Below the pieces are notes generated by a model. It saw nothing but the letters and a program-made list of their open reading frames with translations. It did no database searches and was not told the DNA's origin. A DNA stretch of 64,000 nt from Mesorhizobium sp. PAMC28654 (GTDB lineage Bacteria > Pseudomonadota > Alphaproteobacteria > Rhizobiales > Rhizobiaceae): the NCBI RefSeq assembly GCF_020616515.1, contig NZ_CP085135.1:3410001-3474000 (forward strand), written 5' to 3'. The translations under genes were made by a program, and so were the position numbers. The first letter of the stretch is position 1; each line of letters opens with the position of its first letter. Below, piece after piece: positions 36,811 to 46,003 of this stretch.

Positions 36811-37953
36811 ATGCGCGTTTCCATTCCCGTATCGGCCTTCGTCGCGGCGATCGTCGGTTTTGGCGGCACGCTGGCCATTGTCATTGCCGCCGCCAAGGCG
36901 GTCGGCGCGACGCAGATCGAAACAGCGAGCTGGGTAACGGCAATCTGCCTGGCCATGGCGATAGAGAGCCTGTGGCTGTCATGGCGCACGAAAATGCCTG
37001 TCATCACGGCCTGGTCGACGCCAGGACTGGCGCTGATCGCTGCATCGAGTGGCTTTTCGATGGGCGAGGCCGTCGGCGCCTTCATCGTCACCGGCATCCT
37101 TCTGATCGCCACCGGACTGTTTCGGCCACTGACGAAGCTCATCTCCAGGATACCCCCTTCCGTCGCCTCGGGAATGCTGGCCGGCATCGTCGTCACCTTC
37201 GCCCTCAACGCGGTGAAAGCCGTCCCGGCAGATCCATGGCTGATCCTGCCGCTGATCGCCGCCTTCTTCGTCATCCGCCTGTTCAATCCGGCGCTGTCGG
37301 TGCTGGCGGTGCTGGTCGGCGGCGGCCTCGCCGCCTTCCTGACCGGTCGTGTCGGCGGCCTGCCAACGCCCGAACTGTCGACACTGACGCTGATTGCACC
37401 CGACTTCACCGCCAAGGCGATCATCGGCCTGGCGCTGCCGCTCTATCTCGTCACCATGGCCTCGCAGAACCTGTCGGGCCTCGCGGTGCTGCGCGCCGCC
37501 GGCTACGACCCCGAGCCCGGTCCGCTGATCGGCGTCACCGGCCTTTTTTCGCTATTGTCGGCGCCGTTCGGTGCCGCGACCACCAATCTGGCGGCGATCT
37601 CGGCGGCGATCTGCACGGGACCCGACGTCCACCCGGACCCCGCCGAGCGCTGGAAGACAGGGCCGTTCTATGCGCTTGCCTATCTCATCTTCGCGATATT
37701 CGGCGCTTCGCTGGTGGCGATCTTCGCCGTCCTGCCGCAAAGCCTGATCGTGCTGGTCGCCGGCCTGGCGCTGATGGCGTCGCTGGCCAATGCGCTGTCG
37801 ATCGCGCTGAAGGACGAGGGTGAGCGCATGGCCGCCACCGTCACATTCGTCGTCACCGCATCGGGGCTGACACTGTTCGGCGTCGGCGCGGCATTCTGGG
37901 GCCTGATCGCGGGGTTGGCATTGCTTTTCCTCGATATACTCAAAAAGCGATAA
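36811..37953 (+). CDS. BenE-family transporter
   Basis: 380 residues with about 11-12 membrane helices throughout. The N-terminal part (VAAIVGFGGTLAIVIAAAKAVGA), TAWSTPGLALIAASSGFSMGEAVGAF, IPPSVASGMLAGIVVTFALNAVK and FGAATTNLAAISAAICTGPDVHPDPAERW are classic BenE (benzoate/H+ symporter) segments. Substrate in this organism is not evident, as no aromatic-degradation genes are near. Starts 6 bp after the hydrolase gene. Confidence 0.9.
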   Translation: MRVSIPVSAFVAAIVGFGGTLAIVIAAAKAVGATQIETASWVTAICLAMAIESLWLSWRTKMPVITAWSTPGLALIAASSGFSMGEAVGAFIVTGILLIATGLFRPLTKLISRIPPSVASGMLAGIVVTFALNAVKAVPADPWLILPLIAAFFVIRLFNPALSVLAVLVGGGLAAFLTGRVGGLPTPELSTLTLIAPDFTAKAIIGLALPLYLVTMASQNLSGLAVLRAAGYDPEPGPLIGVTGLFSLLSAPFGAATTNLAAISAAICTGPDVHPDPAERWKTGPFYALAYLIFAIFGASLVAIFAVLPQSLIVLVAGLALMASLANALSIALKDEGERMAATVTFVVTASGLTLFGVGAAFWGLIAGLALLFLDILKKR

Positions 37954-38068
37954 TCATTTCAGGCCCTTGTCCGGTTTTGGCTGAAGCTGTCTTGAATCGC
38001 CGTTTTCCCGATCCCATTTCGATTCCACGCAGCCAGATGGCTGTCTCCAACCGAAGGAATCGGAGAAA

Positions 38069-38542
38069 ATGAACACATCCGCACTGATCCGTCCGGCCTG
38101 GACGCCGGCGACCATCGCGTTGATGGTCATCGGCTTCATGGTGTTCTGGCCGCTCGGCTTCGCCATGCTTGCCTACATAATCTGGGGCGACCGGCTTGAT
38201 GGCTTCAAGCGCGACGTCAACCGGGCAACGGACGGCATCTTCGCCGGCTGCCGCCGCGGTTCCGACAAGGCCGCGCGCTGGGGCCATGGTTCCGCCCGTA
38301 CCGGCAACGTGGCTTTCGACGACTGGCGTGAAAAGGAACTCGAACGGCTCAACGAAGAGCGCCGCAAGCTCGACGAGATGCTGACCCAGTTTGACGAGTA
38401 TGCCCGCGAATTGCGCCGCGCCAAGGACCAGGACGAGTTCGATCGCTTCATGGCGAATCGCAACAAGTCGACGGCTCCCACGACGACGGACACGACGACC
38501 ACCAAGCGTGGCGGCAAGGGCTCTGGCCTGCTCGACGACTGA
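38069..38542 (+). CDS. DUF2852-family membrane protein
   Basis: 157 residues. One N-terminal hydrophobic helix or hairpin (TIALMVIGFMVFWPLGFAMLAYIIWGDR), then a polar helical part with NVAFDDWREKELERLNEERRKLDEMLTQFDEYARELRRAKDQDEFDRFM, the DUF2852 consensus, and a Thr-rich tail. Common in Rhizobiales; function not known. ATG 38069 has GGAATCGGAGAAA upstream. Terminated by a hairpin at 38572. Confidence 0.85.
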   Translation: MNTSALIRPAWTPATIALMVIGFMVFWPLGFAMLAYIIWGDRLDGFKRDVNRATDGIFAGCRRGSDKAARWGHGSARTGNVAFDDWREKELERLNEERRKLDEMLTQFDEYARELRRAKDQDEFDRFMANRNKSTAPTTTDTTTTKRGGKGSGLLDD

Positions 38543-38571
38543 GACCAGCGACCGGCCACTCCACAGATGGC

Positions 38572-38600
38572 GGCGTCGCGAAAGCGACGCCGTTTCTTTT
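38572..38600 (+). terminator. Rho-independent terminator after the DUF2852 gene
   Basis: GGCGTCGC-GAAA-GCGACGCC followed by GTTTCTTTT, 30 bp after the stop. Confidence 0.8.
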
Positions 38601-38640
38601 CTGTTCTACTCGTTTCCTCGAATCGCGTAACGTTGCGCCA

Positions 38641-39399
38641 ATGTCCTTCGGCTTCTTCCGCAATCCGACCAAGCCCAAGCCCGCGCCGGTCGAGGAGCGC
38701 GAGCATGTTGTCGCGGGCCGCTCGCTGCCGCTCAAGATCGTCGAAAACGACCGCGCGCGACGACTGACGCTGCGCATAGATTCCGGCGGTCGCGGCCTGC
38801 GCATCACCGTCCCACCCGGCCTGCGCCGGGGCGAGGTGGAGAAATTCCTGCATCGGCATCAGGGCTGGCTGGAGCAGCGGCTGGCCAAGGTGCCCGACCG
38901 GCCGCAAGTGCGGCCCGGCATCAAGATACCCCTGCGCGGCGTACCGCATCTCGTCATGCATGAACCGGGCAAGCGCGGCACGGTCTCGGTCGAGAATAGC
39001 GGCGCTGGGCCGACGCTGGTCGTCCATGGCGACCGCATACACCTGCCGCGCCGCATCGCCGACTTCCTGAAGCGCGAAGCCAAGCGCGAGATCGAGGCAC
39101 TGGTGGTGAAACACACCGGGGCGTTGGGCAAGCGGGCCAAGGCGATCCGCTTCAAGGACACGTCAAGCCGCTGGGGCTCGTGCACCTCCGATGGCAGCCT
39201 GTCGTTTTCCTGGCGCATCATGATGGCGCCGGCGCCGGTGATAAATTACCTCGTCGCGCATGAGGTGGCGCACCTCAAGGAGATGAACCATGGCCCGGAC
39301 TTCTGGGCTCTGTGCAAAGAGCTTTGCCCGGACACCGAGCGCTGCAAGGCCTGGCTGAAGCGCAATGGCGGCGCGCTGCAGGCGATCGTGTTCGAGTAG
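38641..39399 (+). CDS. M48-like metallopeptidase (YgjP/SprT-related)
   Basis: 252 residues. The C-terminal catalytic part has the zinc motif HEVAHLKEMNH (HExxH plus downstream His in the same helix), preceded by KDTSSRWGSCTSDGSLSFSWR, the WGSC signature of YgjP-type proteins. The N-terminal half is beta-rich (LKIVENDRARRLTLRIDSGGRGLRITVP). Cytoplasmic; substrate unknown. ATG 38641 lies 49 bp after the preceding hairpin. Confidence 0.9.
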   Translation: MSFGFFRNPTKPKPAPVEEREHVVAGRSLPLKIVENDRARRLTLRIDSGGRGLRITVPPGLRRGEVEKFLHRHQGWLEQRLAKVPDRPQVRPGIKIPLRGVPHLVMHEPGKRGTVSVENSGAGPTLVVHGDRIHLPRRIADFLKREAKREIEALVVKHTGALGKRAKAIRFKDTSSRWGSCTSDGSLSFSWRIMMAPAPVINYLVAHEVAHLKEMNHGPDFWALCKELCPDTERCKAWLKRNGGALQAIVFE

Positions 39400-39434
39400 T
39401 CAGATGGGCCCGCCTAAACTTGCGTCCATTCAAT

Positions 39435-39653
39435 TCAATCATCATTGCTGGCGTTGAGTTCGCTGGGCTTCAGCCCCTCATCGGGATGGTGCGGCCATGG
39501 CAGGAAGTTGCTGTCGAAGGCATCGCCGCCGAAATAGTCGAGGGCGCGGTGCGCCTCGGCGCCGTTGAAGGCGGCCTTGTCCATCAGATGGGCGATGACC
39601 TCGCGCGCCTGCGCGATCTTCTGACTGAGTTCGGCAACGGTTCTGTCTGCCAT
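39435..39653 (-). CDS. Hypothetical 72-residue protein
   Basis: Starts at ATG 39653 after GGGAG. The sequence MADRTVAELSQKIAQAREVIAHLMDKAAFNGAEAHRALDYF is helical, with a short acidic tail ending NASNDD. No known domain; helical, charged, cytoplasmic. Divergent from trpF, 111 bp away, and convergent with the metallopeptidase gene. Confidence 0.6.
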   Translation of the reverse strand: MADRTVAELSQKIAQAREVIAHLMDKAAFNGAEAHRALDYFGGDAFDSNFLPWPHHPDEGLKPSELNASNDD

Positions 39654-39764
39654 GATTGTGCTCCCGCCTTGCGTCGTGTTCGTCCATAGGTAGCGCCTTT
39701 GGCGTTGCCGGCAAACATGCGCTTTTTCTCGACTCTTTAGCCGTTTCGTGCCAATTCCCGCGCC

Positions 39765-40424
39765 ATGGCGCTCGACATCAAGATCTGCGGGTTGAAGACC
39801 GACGAGGCAATGGCCGCGGCATTGGCCGGCGGGGCCAGCCATGTCGGCTTTATTTTCTTCGCCAAGAGCCCGCGCTTCATCGAGCCTTCGGACGCGGGCC
39901 TCCTGCGTGAAGCCGCGACCGGCAAGGCCAGCGCGGTCGCCGTCACGGTCGACGCCAGCGATGCGCTCCTGGACGGGATCGTCGAAAAGATGCGTCCCGA
40001 CATGCTGCAGCTTCACGGCTCGGAAAGCCCGGCACGGGTGGCCGAGGTGAAGGCGCGTTACGGCCTGCCGGTGATCAAGGCGCTGTCGGTCAGCGAGGCC
40101 GCCGATCTGGAGCGGATTGCCCCCTTCACCGGCATTGCCGATCGCTTCCTGTTCGATGCAAAGCCGCCGAAAGGTTCCGAGCTGCCGGGCGGCAACGGCG
40201 TCTCTTTCGATTGGCATATTCTCACCGGCCTTGACGCTGGCGTCGATTACATGCTTTCCGGTGGGCTCAACGTCGCCAATATCGGCGATGCCCTTCGGCT
40301 AGCAAACCCGCCCGGAATAGACATTTCGTCGGGCGTGGAAAGTGCGCCGGGCGTCAAGGATCCGGCGCTGATAGAACAGTTTTTCCGGGCCGTCAGGGCA
40401 GCGACCGACAATCGCGCCGCCTGA
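39765..40424 (+). CDS. trpF: Phosphoribosylanthranilate isomerase
   Basis: 219 residues, the family length. Catalytic Cys in IKICGLKT at the N-terminus and Asp in LFDAKPP; also [13 protein letters not shown] and the C-terminal phosphate-binding [17 protein letters not shown] and [14 protein letters not shown]. Third step from chorismate in tryptophan synthesis. Upstream of trpB, separated by an 86-bp gap holding a palindromic repeat. Confidence 0.96.
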   Translation: MALDIKICGLKTDEAMAAALAGGASHVGFIFFAKSPRFIEPSDAGLLREAATGKASAVAVTVDASDALLDGIVEKMRPDMLQLHGSESPARVAEVKARYGLPVIKALSVSEAADLERIAPFTGIADRFLFDAKPPKGSELPGGNGVSFDWHILTGLDAGVDYMLSGGLNVANIGDALRLANPPGIDISSGVESAPGVKDPALIEQFFRAVRAATDNRAA

Positions 40425-40437
40425 CGGATCGAACCAG

Positions 40438-40484
40438 GGCATGCCGCGGAAGACCGGGAACCGGTTTTCCGACAAAGGCATGCC
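40438..40484. repeat. Short palindromic intergenic repeat (type A)
   Basis: Arms GGCATGCC / GGCATGCC (self-complementary), core GGGAACCGGTTTTCC. It lies in the trpF-trpB gap. Confidence 0.7.
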
Positions 40485-40510
40485 GCACATCAGGACGTAG
40501 GAGATCGGCG

Positions 40511-41761
40511 ATGAACAAGCCGGCGACACCCAATTCCTTCCGCACCGGACCCGACGAACAGGGCATGTTCGGCATCTTTGGCGGGCGTTTCGTCGCCGAG
40601 ACGCTGATGCCGCTGATCCTCGACCTCGAACGGAACTGGAACGAGGTCAAGAACGATCCGGATTTCAAGGCCGAACTGCAGAACCTGTCGACACACTATG
40701 CCGGGCGCCCGTCGAAGCTCTACTTCGCCGAAGGCCTGACCAGACATCTTCGTGAGGTTTCCTCGGCGAAGGGCCTCGGGGGCGGCGCCAAGGTCTATTT
40801 CAAGCGCGAGGACCTGAACCACACCGGCTCGCACAAGATCAACAACTGCCTCGGCCAGATCCTGCTGGCCAAGCGCATGGGCAAGAAGCGGATCATTGCC
40901 GAAACCGGTGCAGGCCAGCACGGTGTTGCATCGGCCACGGTGGCGGCCCGGTTCGGCTTTCCCTGCGTCGTCTATATGGGCGCGACCGACGTCGCCCGCC
41001 AAAGCCCCAACGTGTTCCGCATGAAGCTGCTGGGTGCCGAGGTACGGCCGGTGACCGCCGGTCACGGCACGCTGAAGGACGCCATGAACGAAGCCCTTCG
41101 TGATTGGGTGACCAATGTCGAGGACACCTACTATCTGATCGGCACCGCCGCTGGCCCACACCCGTACCCGGAACTGGTGCGCGAGTTCCAGTCTGTCATC
41201 GGCATCGAAGCACGCGCCCAGATCCTCGAACAGGAAGGCCGGCTGCCGGACACGATCATCGCCGCCGTCGGCGGCGGCTCGAACGCCATCGGCATGTTCC
41301 ATCCTTTCCTTGACGACAAGGATGTTCGCATCATCGGCATCGAAGCCGGCGGACGCGGTCTCGACGGCATCGAGCATTGCGCCTCGATGAATGCCGGCTC
41401 GCCGGGCGTCCTGCACGGCAACCGTACCTATCTGCTGCAGAATGCCGACGGGCAGATCATGGACGGCCATTCGATCTCGGCCGGCCTCGATTATCCCGGT
41501 GTCGGTCCCGAGCATTCCTGGCTGCGCGACAGCGGCCGCGTTGAGTATGTGCCGATCCTCGACGATGAGGCGCTGGAGGCTTTCAAGCTGACGACGCGGG
41601 TCGAGGGGATCATTCCGGCACTGGAATCGGCACACGCCATCGCGCATGCGGTGAAGATCGTGCCGGCCATGGACAAGGACCAGATCGTCATCGTCAACCT
41701 GTCCGGCCGTGGCGACAAGGACGTGCATACGGTGGCCTCGATGCTGGGCATGGAGATCTGA
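40511..41761 (+). CDS. trpB: Tryptophan synthase beta chain
   Basis: 416 residues. PLP-binding Lys in [37 protein letters not shown], with the GAGQHG loop; phosphate loop [11 protein letters not shown]-terminal [13 protein letters not shown]. Joins indole and serine to tryptophan. ATG 40511 follows TAGGAG. trpA starts 2 bp after its stop, so the two subunits are translationally coupled. Confidence 0.98.
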   Translation: MNKPATPNSFRTGPDEQGMFGIFGGRFVAETLMPLILDLERNWNEVKNDPDFKAELQNLSTHYAGRPSKLYFAEGLTRHLREVSSAKGLGGGAKVYFKREDLNHTGSHKINNCLGQILLAKRMGKKRIIAETGAGQHGVASATVAARFGFPCVVYMGATDVARQSPNVFRMKLLGAEVRPVTAGHGTLKDAMNEALRDWVTNVEDTYYLIGTAAGPHPYPELVREFQSVIGIEARAQILEQEGRLPDTIIAAVGGGSNAIGMFHPFLDDKDVRIIGIEAGGRGLDGIEHCASMNAGSPGVLHGNRTYLLQNADGQIMDGHSISAGLDYPGVGPEHSWLRDSGRVEYVPILDDEALEAFKLTTRVEGIIPALESAHAIAHAVKIVPAMDKDQIVIVNLSGRGDKDVHTVASMLGMEI

Positions 41762-41763
41762 TC

Positions 41764-42603
41764 ATGACCACCCGCATCGACCGCCGCATGGCGAAGCTGA
41801 AGACCGAAGGCCGCCCGGCGCTCGTCACCTATTTCATGGGCGGCGACCCCGACTACGACACCTCGCTGTCGATCATGAAGGCGCTGCCCAAGGCCGGGGC
41901 CGACATCATCGAGCTCGGCATGCCCTTCTCCGACCCGATGGCCGACGGCCCGGCGATCCAGGCTGCAGGCCTGCGCGCGTTGAAGGCCGGCCAGACACTG
42001 GCCAAGACGCTGAAGATGGCGTCGGAATTCCGCACCGGCGACAATGAAACGCCAATCGTGCTGATGGGCTACTACAACCCGATCTACGTTTACGGCGTCG
42101 ACCGTTTCCTCAAGGATGCGCTGGCCAGCGGCATCGACGGACTGATCGTCGTCGACCTGCCGCCGGAGATGGACGAGGAACTGTGCATTCCGGCGCTGAA
42201 GGCCGGCATCAATTTCATCCGGCTGGCGACACCGACCACCGACGACAAGCGCCTGCCCAAGGTGCTGCAGAACACGTCGGGCTTCGTCTATTACGTGTCG
42301 ATGACCGGCATTACCGGTTCGGCGCTTGCCGATACCGGCAAGGTGGCGGCTGCGGTGAAGCGTATCAAGGGCCATACCGACCTGCCGGTCTGCGTTGGCT
42401 TCGGCGTCAAGACCGCCGAGCAGGCGCGCATCATCGGCGCGTCGGCCGACGGCGTCGTCGTCGGCACCGCAATCGTCAACGCGGTCGCCAATGTGCTGGG
42501 GCCTAAGGGTGAGAAAACCGCCGACCCGGCCGAAGCGGTCGCCACGCTGGTCAGCGGACTTGCACAGGGTGTGCGCGGCGCCCGCCTTGCTGCCGCCGAA
42601 TAA
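41764..42603 (+). CDS. trpA: Tryptophan synthase alpha chain
   Basis: 279 residues. Catalytic Glu in [16 protein letters not shown] and Asp in IVVDLPPEM; phosphate site GFGVKTAEQ and [11 protein letters not shown]. Cleaves indole-glycerol phosphate to indole passed to TrpB through the tunnel. Next gene accD is 96 bp downstream, beyond a palindromic repeat. Confidence 0.98.
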   Translation: MTTRIDRRMAKLKTEGRPALVTYFMGGDPDYDTSLSIMKALPKAGADIIELGMPFSDPMADGPAIQAAGLRALKAGQTLAKTLKMASEFRTGDNETPIVLMGYYNPIYVYGVDRFLKDALASGIDGLIVVDLPPEMDEELCIPALKAGINFIRLATPTTDDKRLPKVLQNTSGFVYYVSMTGITGSALADTGKVAAAVKRIKGHTDLPVCVGFGVKTAEQARIIGASADGVVVGTAIVNAVANVLGPKGEKTADPAEAVATLVSGLAQGVRGARLAAAE

Positions 42604-42623
42604 TCTTCCTAGATCAGGTTTGC

Positions 42624-42667
42624 GCGTGTCGTTTTCCCAAAACGGTTCCCATTTCTGGGCGACACGC
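42624..42667. repeat. Short palindromic intergenic repeat (type A)
   Basis: Arms GCGTGTCG / CGACACGC, inner CCCAAAA / TTTCTGGG (one-base offset), core CGGTTCCC. Between trpA and accD. Confidence 0.75.
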
Positions 42668-42699
42668 ACTAACTCTTCGTCAGGACAGGAGCCGAAGCG

Positions 42700-43626
42700 A
42701 TGAACTGGATCACCAATTACGTTCGCCCGAGGATCAACTCGATGCTCGGCCGGCGCACCGACATGCCGGAAAATCTCTGGATCAAGGATCCGGAAACCGG
42801 CGAGATGGTCTTCCACAAGGATCTGGAGTCGAACCAGTTCGTCATCCCGTCCTCTGGGCATCACATGAAGATCTCGGCCAAGGAGCGGCTGAGATTCTTC
42901 TTCGATGACGGCAAATACGAGACCCTGGAAAACCCCAAGGTCATGCAGGATCCACTGAAGTTCCGCGACGAGAAACGCTATGTCGACCGGCTGAAGGACG
43001 CCAAGGCCAAGACCGGCCTGGAAGATGCGATCATCAATGCGCTGGGGACCATCGAAGGCTTGCCCGTGGTGGTGACGGTGCAGGACTTCGCCTTCATGGG
43101 TGGCTCGCTCGGCATGGCCGCCGGTGACGCCATTGTGCACGGTTTCGAAGTGGCCCTGCAGCGCAAGCGGCCGCTGATCCTGTTCGCGGCCTCGGGCGGC
43201 GCGCGCATGCAGGAAGGTATTTTGTCACTTATGCAGCTGCCGAGGACCACGGTCGGCGTCGACCGGCTGAAGGAAGCCGGCCTGCCCTACATCGTCGTCC
43301 TGACCAACCCGACCACGGGCGGCGTGACTGCTTCCTATGCCATGCTGGGTGACGTGCACATCGCCGAACCCGGCGCGCTGATCGGCTTTGCCGGACCGCG
43401 CGTTATCGAGCAGACCATCCGGGAAAAACTGCCGGACGGCTTCCAGCGCTCCGAATATCTGATGGATCACGGCATGGTCGACATGGTGGTGTCGCGGCTA
43501 CAGATGCGCGAGACGATCGCGCGGTTGCTGAAAATGCTGCTCAAGATGCCCGAGGAGCAAAAGCCGCTGGAGCCGGAAATCCTGCCGCCGGCGGTGGTCT
43601 CCGCGGAAGCACGGCCGCAGGCCTGA
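42700..43626 (+). CDS. accD: Acetyl-CoA carboxylase carboxyltransferase beta subunit
   Basis: 308 residues. The carboxyltransferase fold is intact: [80 protein letters not shown]. With AccA it moves CO2 from biotin to acetyl-CoA in fatty-acid synthesis. The N-terminal zinc-ribbon region ([35 protein letters not shown]) has lost all four cysteines of the E. coli type. Downstream of trpA as in other rhizobia. Confidence 0.96.
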   Translation: MNWITNYVRPRINSMLGRRTDMPENLWIKDPETGEMVFHKDLESNQFVIPSSGHHMKISAKERLRFFFDDGKYETLENPKVMQDPLKFRDEKRYVDRLKDAKAKTGLEDAIINALGTIEGLPVVVTVQDFAFMGGSLGMAAGDAIVHGFEVALQRKRPLILFAASGGARMQEGILSLMQLPRTTVGVDRLKEAGLPYIVVLTNPTTGGVTASYAMLGDVHIAEPGALIGFAGPRVIEQTIREKLPDGFQRSEYLMDHGMVDMVVSRLQMRETIARLLKMLLKMPEEQKPLEPEILPPAVVSAEARPQA

Positions 43627-43743
43627 CGCGACACGAAACGCCGCGAGCCGCGATCGCACCAGGGCCGTGGCGCTGTAGCTTTTGATTGCCACGGTCCTTT
43701 TCGAAACCGATTCCGGTCTTCGGGGCCATCCTAGGACTCTTCC

Positions 43744-45069
43744 ATGACGACGCTCGCCGCCGACCGCGAAATCGAAGCCCTGATGGCCCTTCACCCGAAG
43801 GGCTTCGACCTTTCGCTCGACCGCATTACGCGGCTGCTGGAACGACTGGGCAATCCGCAGGACCGGCTGCCGCCGGTGATCCACATCGCCGGAACCAACG
43901 GCAAGGGCTCCTGCGCCGCCTTTTCACGGGCCCTGCTCGAGTCCGCCGGCTATCGCGTCCATGTCCACACCTCGCCGCATCTGGTGAGCTGGCACGAACG
44001 CTACCGGCTGGCCGCCGATGGCGGTGGCAAACTGGTCGAGGACAAGGTCTTCGCCGAAGCCATCGCCCGTGTAGCCAAGGCCAATGAAGGCCAGAAGATC
44101 ACCGTCTTCGAAATCCTGACCGCTGTCACCTTCATCCTGTTTTCCGAACATCCGGCGGACGCCGCCATCATCGAGGTGGGTCTCGGCGGCCGCTTCGATG
44201 CCACCAATGTCGTCAAGGAGCCGGCCGTCTCGGTGATCATGCCGGTGTCGCTCGATCACGAGGCCTATCTTGGCGACCGGGTCGAGCTGATCGCCGCCGA
44301 AAAGGCCGGGATCATGAAGCGCGGCTGCCCAGTTGTCATCGGCGCCCAGGAAAGCGAGACGGCGCAGCAGGTTCTCATCGAAACCGCCGAGCGGCTCGAC
44401 TGCCCCGACTTCGTCTACGGCCAGGATTTCCTCGCCTATGAGGAAAACGGCCGCATGGTCTACCAGGACGAGGACGGGTTGATGGACTTGCCGCCGCCAC
44501 GCCTGCCGGGGCGCCATCAGTTCGCCAATGCGGCCGCGGCGATCGCGGCGGTCAAGGCGGCGGGTTTCCAGATCAGCCATCGCGCCGCCGAAAAGGCGAT
44601 GACAAACGTCGCCTGGCCCGGCCGGATGCAGAAGCTGGCGCAGGGCAGGCTGGCGGAGCTGGCGCCGAAGGGCGCCGACATCTGGCTGGACGGTGGGCAC
44701 AATCCGGGCGCCGGCGTCGTCGTTGCCGAAGCGCTGGCCGAGCAGGAAGAAAAGAACCCGCGTCCGCTCTTCCTCATCTCAGGCATGATCAACACCAAGG
44801 ACCAGAGTGGCTATTTCGCCGCCTTCAAGGGGCTGGCACGTCACGTTTATACGGTGCCGGTGAGCATGAGCGACGCCGGCGTGCCGAATGATGAGTTGGC
44901 GATCCGCGCCACGGAGGCCGGCCTGTCGGCCGAACCGGTGAGTTCCGTCGCCAGCGCGCTGATGCTGCTGCGCGACACCTGGGACGGCCCGGCACCACGC
45001 ATCCTGATCGGCGGGTCATTGTACCTGGCCGGCGCGGTCCTGGCCGAGAACGGCACGCCGCCAACGTAG
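43744..45069 (+). CDS. folC: Bifunctional folylpolyglutamate/dihydrofolate synthase
   Basis: 441 residues. Mur-ligase-like: ATP loop GTNGKGSCAA (near residue 48), LFSEHPADAAIIEVGLGGRFDATNVV, PVSLDHEAYLG, and the C-terminal domain with WLDGGHNPGA. Adds glutamates to folate and makes dihydrofolate from dihydropteroate. It follows accD, 117 bp away. ATG 43744 is preceded by weakly GA-rich sequence (GGACTCTTCC). Confidence 0.96.
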   Translation: MTTLAADREIEALMALHPKGFDLSLDRITRLLERLGNPQDRLPPVIHIAGTNGKGSCAAFSRALLESAGYRVHVHTSPHLVSWHERYRLAADGGGKLVEDKVFAEAIARVAKANEGQKITVFEILTAVTFILFSEHPADAAIIEVGLGGRFDATNVVKEPAVSVIMPVSLDHEAYLGDRVELIAAEKAGIMKRGCPVVIGAQESETAQQVLIETAERLDCPDFVYGQDFLAYEENGRMVYQDEDGLMDLPPPRLPGRHQFANAAAAIAAVKAAGFQISHRAAEKAMTNVAWPGRMQKLAQGRLAELAPKGADIWLDGGHNPGAGVVVAEALAEQEEKNPRPLFLISGMINTKDQSGYFAAFKGLARHVYTVPVSMSDAGVPNDELAIRATEAGLSAEPVSSVASALMLLRDTWDGPAPRILIGGSLYLAGAVLAENGTPPT

Positions 45070-45095
45070 GGTCGCCAGAGACGACCTTAGCAGCG

Positions 45096-45377
45096 CTATT
45101 TCAGCTCGATCTCGATAAAAGCGTATTCGCCCTCATTGGCGCTGATGACGTCATGTTCGACGCCTTCCTTGCGAAAATAGGGCGCACCCTTCTTCATTTC
45201 GGCAAAGGACTCGCCGTCCTTGGTCAACAGCTTCACCTTGCCGTCCATCAGCGGCACCACGACATAGTCGTGGCCGTGGCGGTGCCAGCCGGTGTTGTCA
45301 CCCGGCGCGAAGCGGTATTCGGTGACGATGACGCGCTCATTGTCGATGAAGACGGTTGCCTTGGCGGATCCGGTCAT
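45096..45377 (-). CDS. Cupin-domain protein
   Basis: 93 residues from ATG 45377 with GGGAG upstream. One small cupin: motif 1 FAPGDNTGWHRHGHDYVVVPL with the metal His pairs, and motif 2-like region GVEHDVISANEGEYAFIEIEL. Role unknown; single small cupins may act on or bind a small molecule. Convergent with folC. Confidence 0.85.
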   Translation of the reverse strand: MTGSAKATVFIDNERVIVTEYRFAPGDNTGWHRHGHDYVVVPLMDGKVKLLTKDGESFAEMKKGAPYFRKEGVEHDVISANEGEYAFIEIELK

Positions 45378-45447
45378 ATCGTTTCTCCCTGCTTCTGCTG
45401 CCAACAGATGACATGGAGTGCCCTGATGTGAGGGCCAGAGCGGCCCA

Positions 45448-45493
45448 GCGCATGACCCAGAAATAGGAATCGATTTTCTGAAGGATCATGCGC
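45448..45493. repeat. Short palindromic repeat (type A, degenerate)
   Basis: Arms GCGCATGA / TCATGCGC, inner CCAGAAA / TTTTCTG-like. It stands in the intergenic space between trxA and the cupin gene. Confidence 0.6.
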
Positions 45494-45505
45494 CAATCCA
45501 GTTGC

Positions 45506-45546
45506 TACAGCGTCCCTTGCGCGTCCGAAGGACGCGCGGCGCTGTA
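45506..45546. repeat. Second inverted repeat in the same gap
   Basis: TACAGCG...CGCTGTA outer arms with a perfect inner GCGCGTCC-GAA-GGACGCGC hairpin. It lies just before the trxA terminator and is unlike the type A/B cores. Confidence 0.6.
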
Positions 45547-45556
45547 AGTGACGCCA

Positions 45557-45590
45557 ACAAAAAGCCCGGCGCGAGGCCGGGCTTTTTGTT
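45557..45590 (-). terminator. Rho-independent terminator after trxA (works on both strands)
   Basis: Perfect 15-bp stem AACAAAAAGCCCGGC / GCCGGGCTTTTTGTT, 16 bp beyond the trxA stop. Confidence 0.85.
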
Positions 45591-45606
45591 CTGAATTTCA
45601 GATGGA

Positions 45607-45930
45607 TCAGGCGAGGCTGCCATTGATCCAGTGCGACAGCGCGGTCTTGGGCGCGGCGCCTACCTTCATGTCGGCGACTTCGCCGCCCTTGAAGATCATC
45701 AGCGTCGGGATCGAGCGCACGCCGAACTGTGCGGCCAACTCGGGATTCTCGTCGATGTTCAGCTTGGCGATCTTCACCTTGGCGCCAAGTTCGTTGGCGA
45801 TGTCTTCCAGTGCCGGCGCGATCATCTTGCAGGGGCCGCACCATTCCGCCCAGAAATCGACGACGACCGGTACGCTGGCGTTAAGCACATCGGTCTGGAA
45901 ATTGCTCTTATCGACCTTGACGGTGGTCAT
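45607..45930 (-). CDS. trxA: Thioredoxin
   Basis: 107 residues from ATG 45930 (AAAGGA upstream). Classic redox motif [10 protein letters not shown] with the two cysteines, VDFW before it, and the cis-Pro loop [12 protein letters not shown]. Cytoplasmic thiol-disulfide reductase. Last gene of the minus-strand addB-addA-trxA group; 73 bp separate it from addA. Confidence 0.98.
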   Translation of the reverse strand: MTTVKVDKSNFQTDVLNASVPVVVDFWAEWCGPCKMIAPALEDIANELGAKVKIAKLNIDENPELAAQFGVRSIPTLMIFKGGEVADMKVGAAPKTALSHWINGSLA

Positions 45931-46003
45931 GCGGAATCCTTTCGAAAGTTTTTGTCCCACCAAATGTGGTGGTGTCCGTGCCCTTCTTCAAGCAGGTGTT
46001 GTG

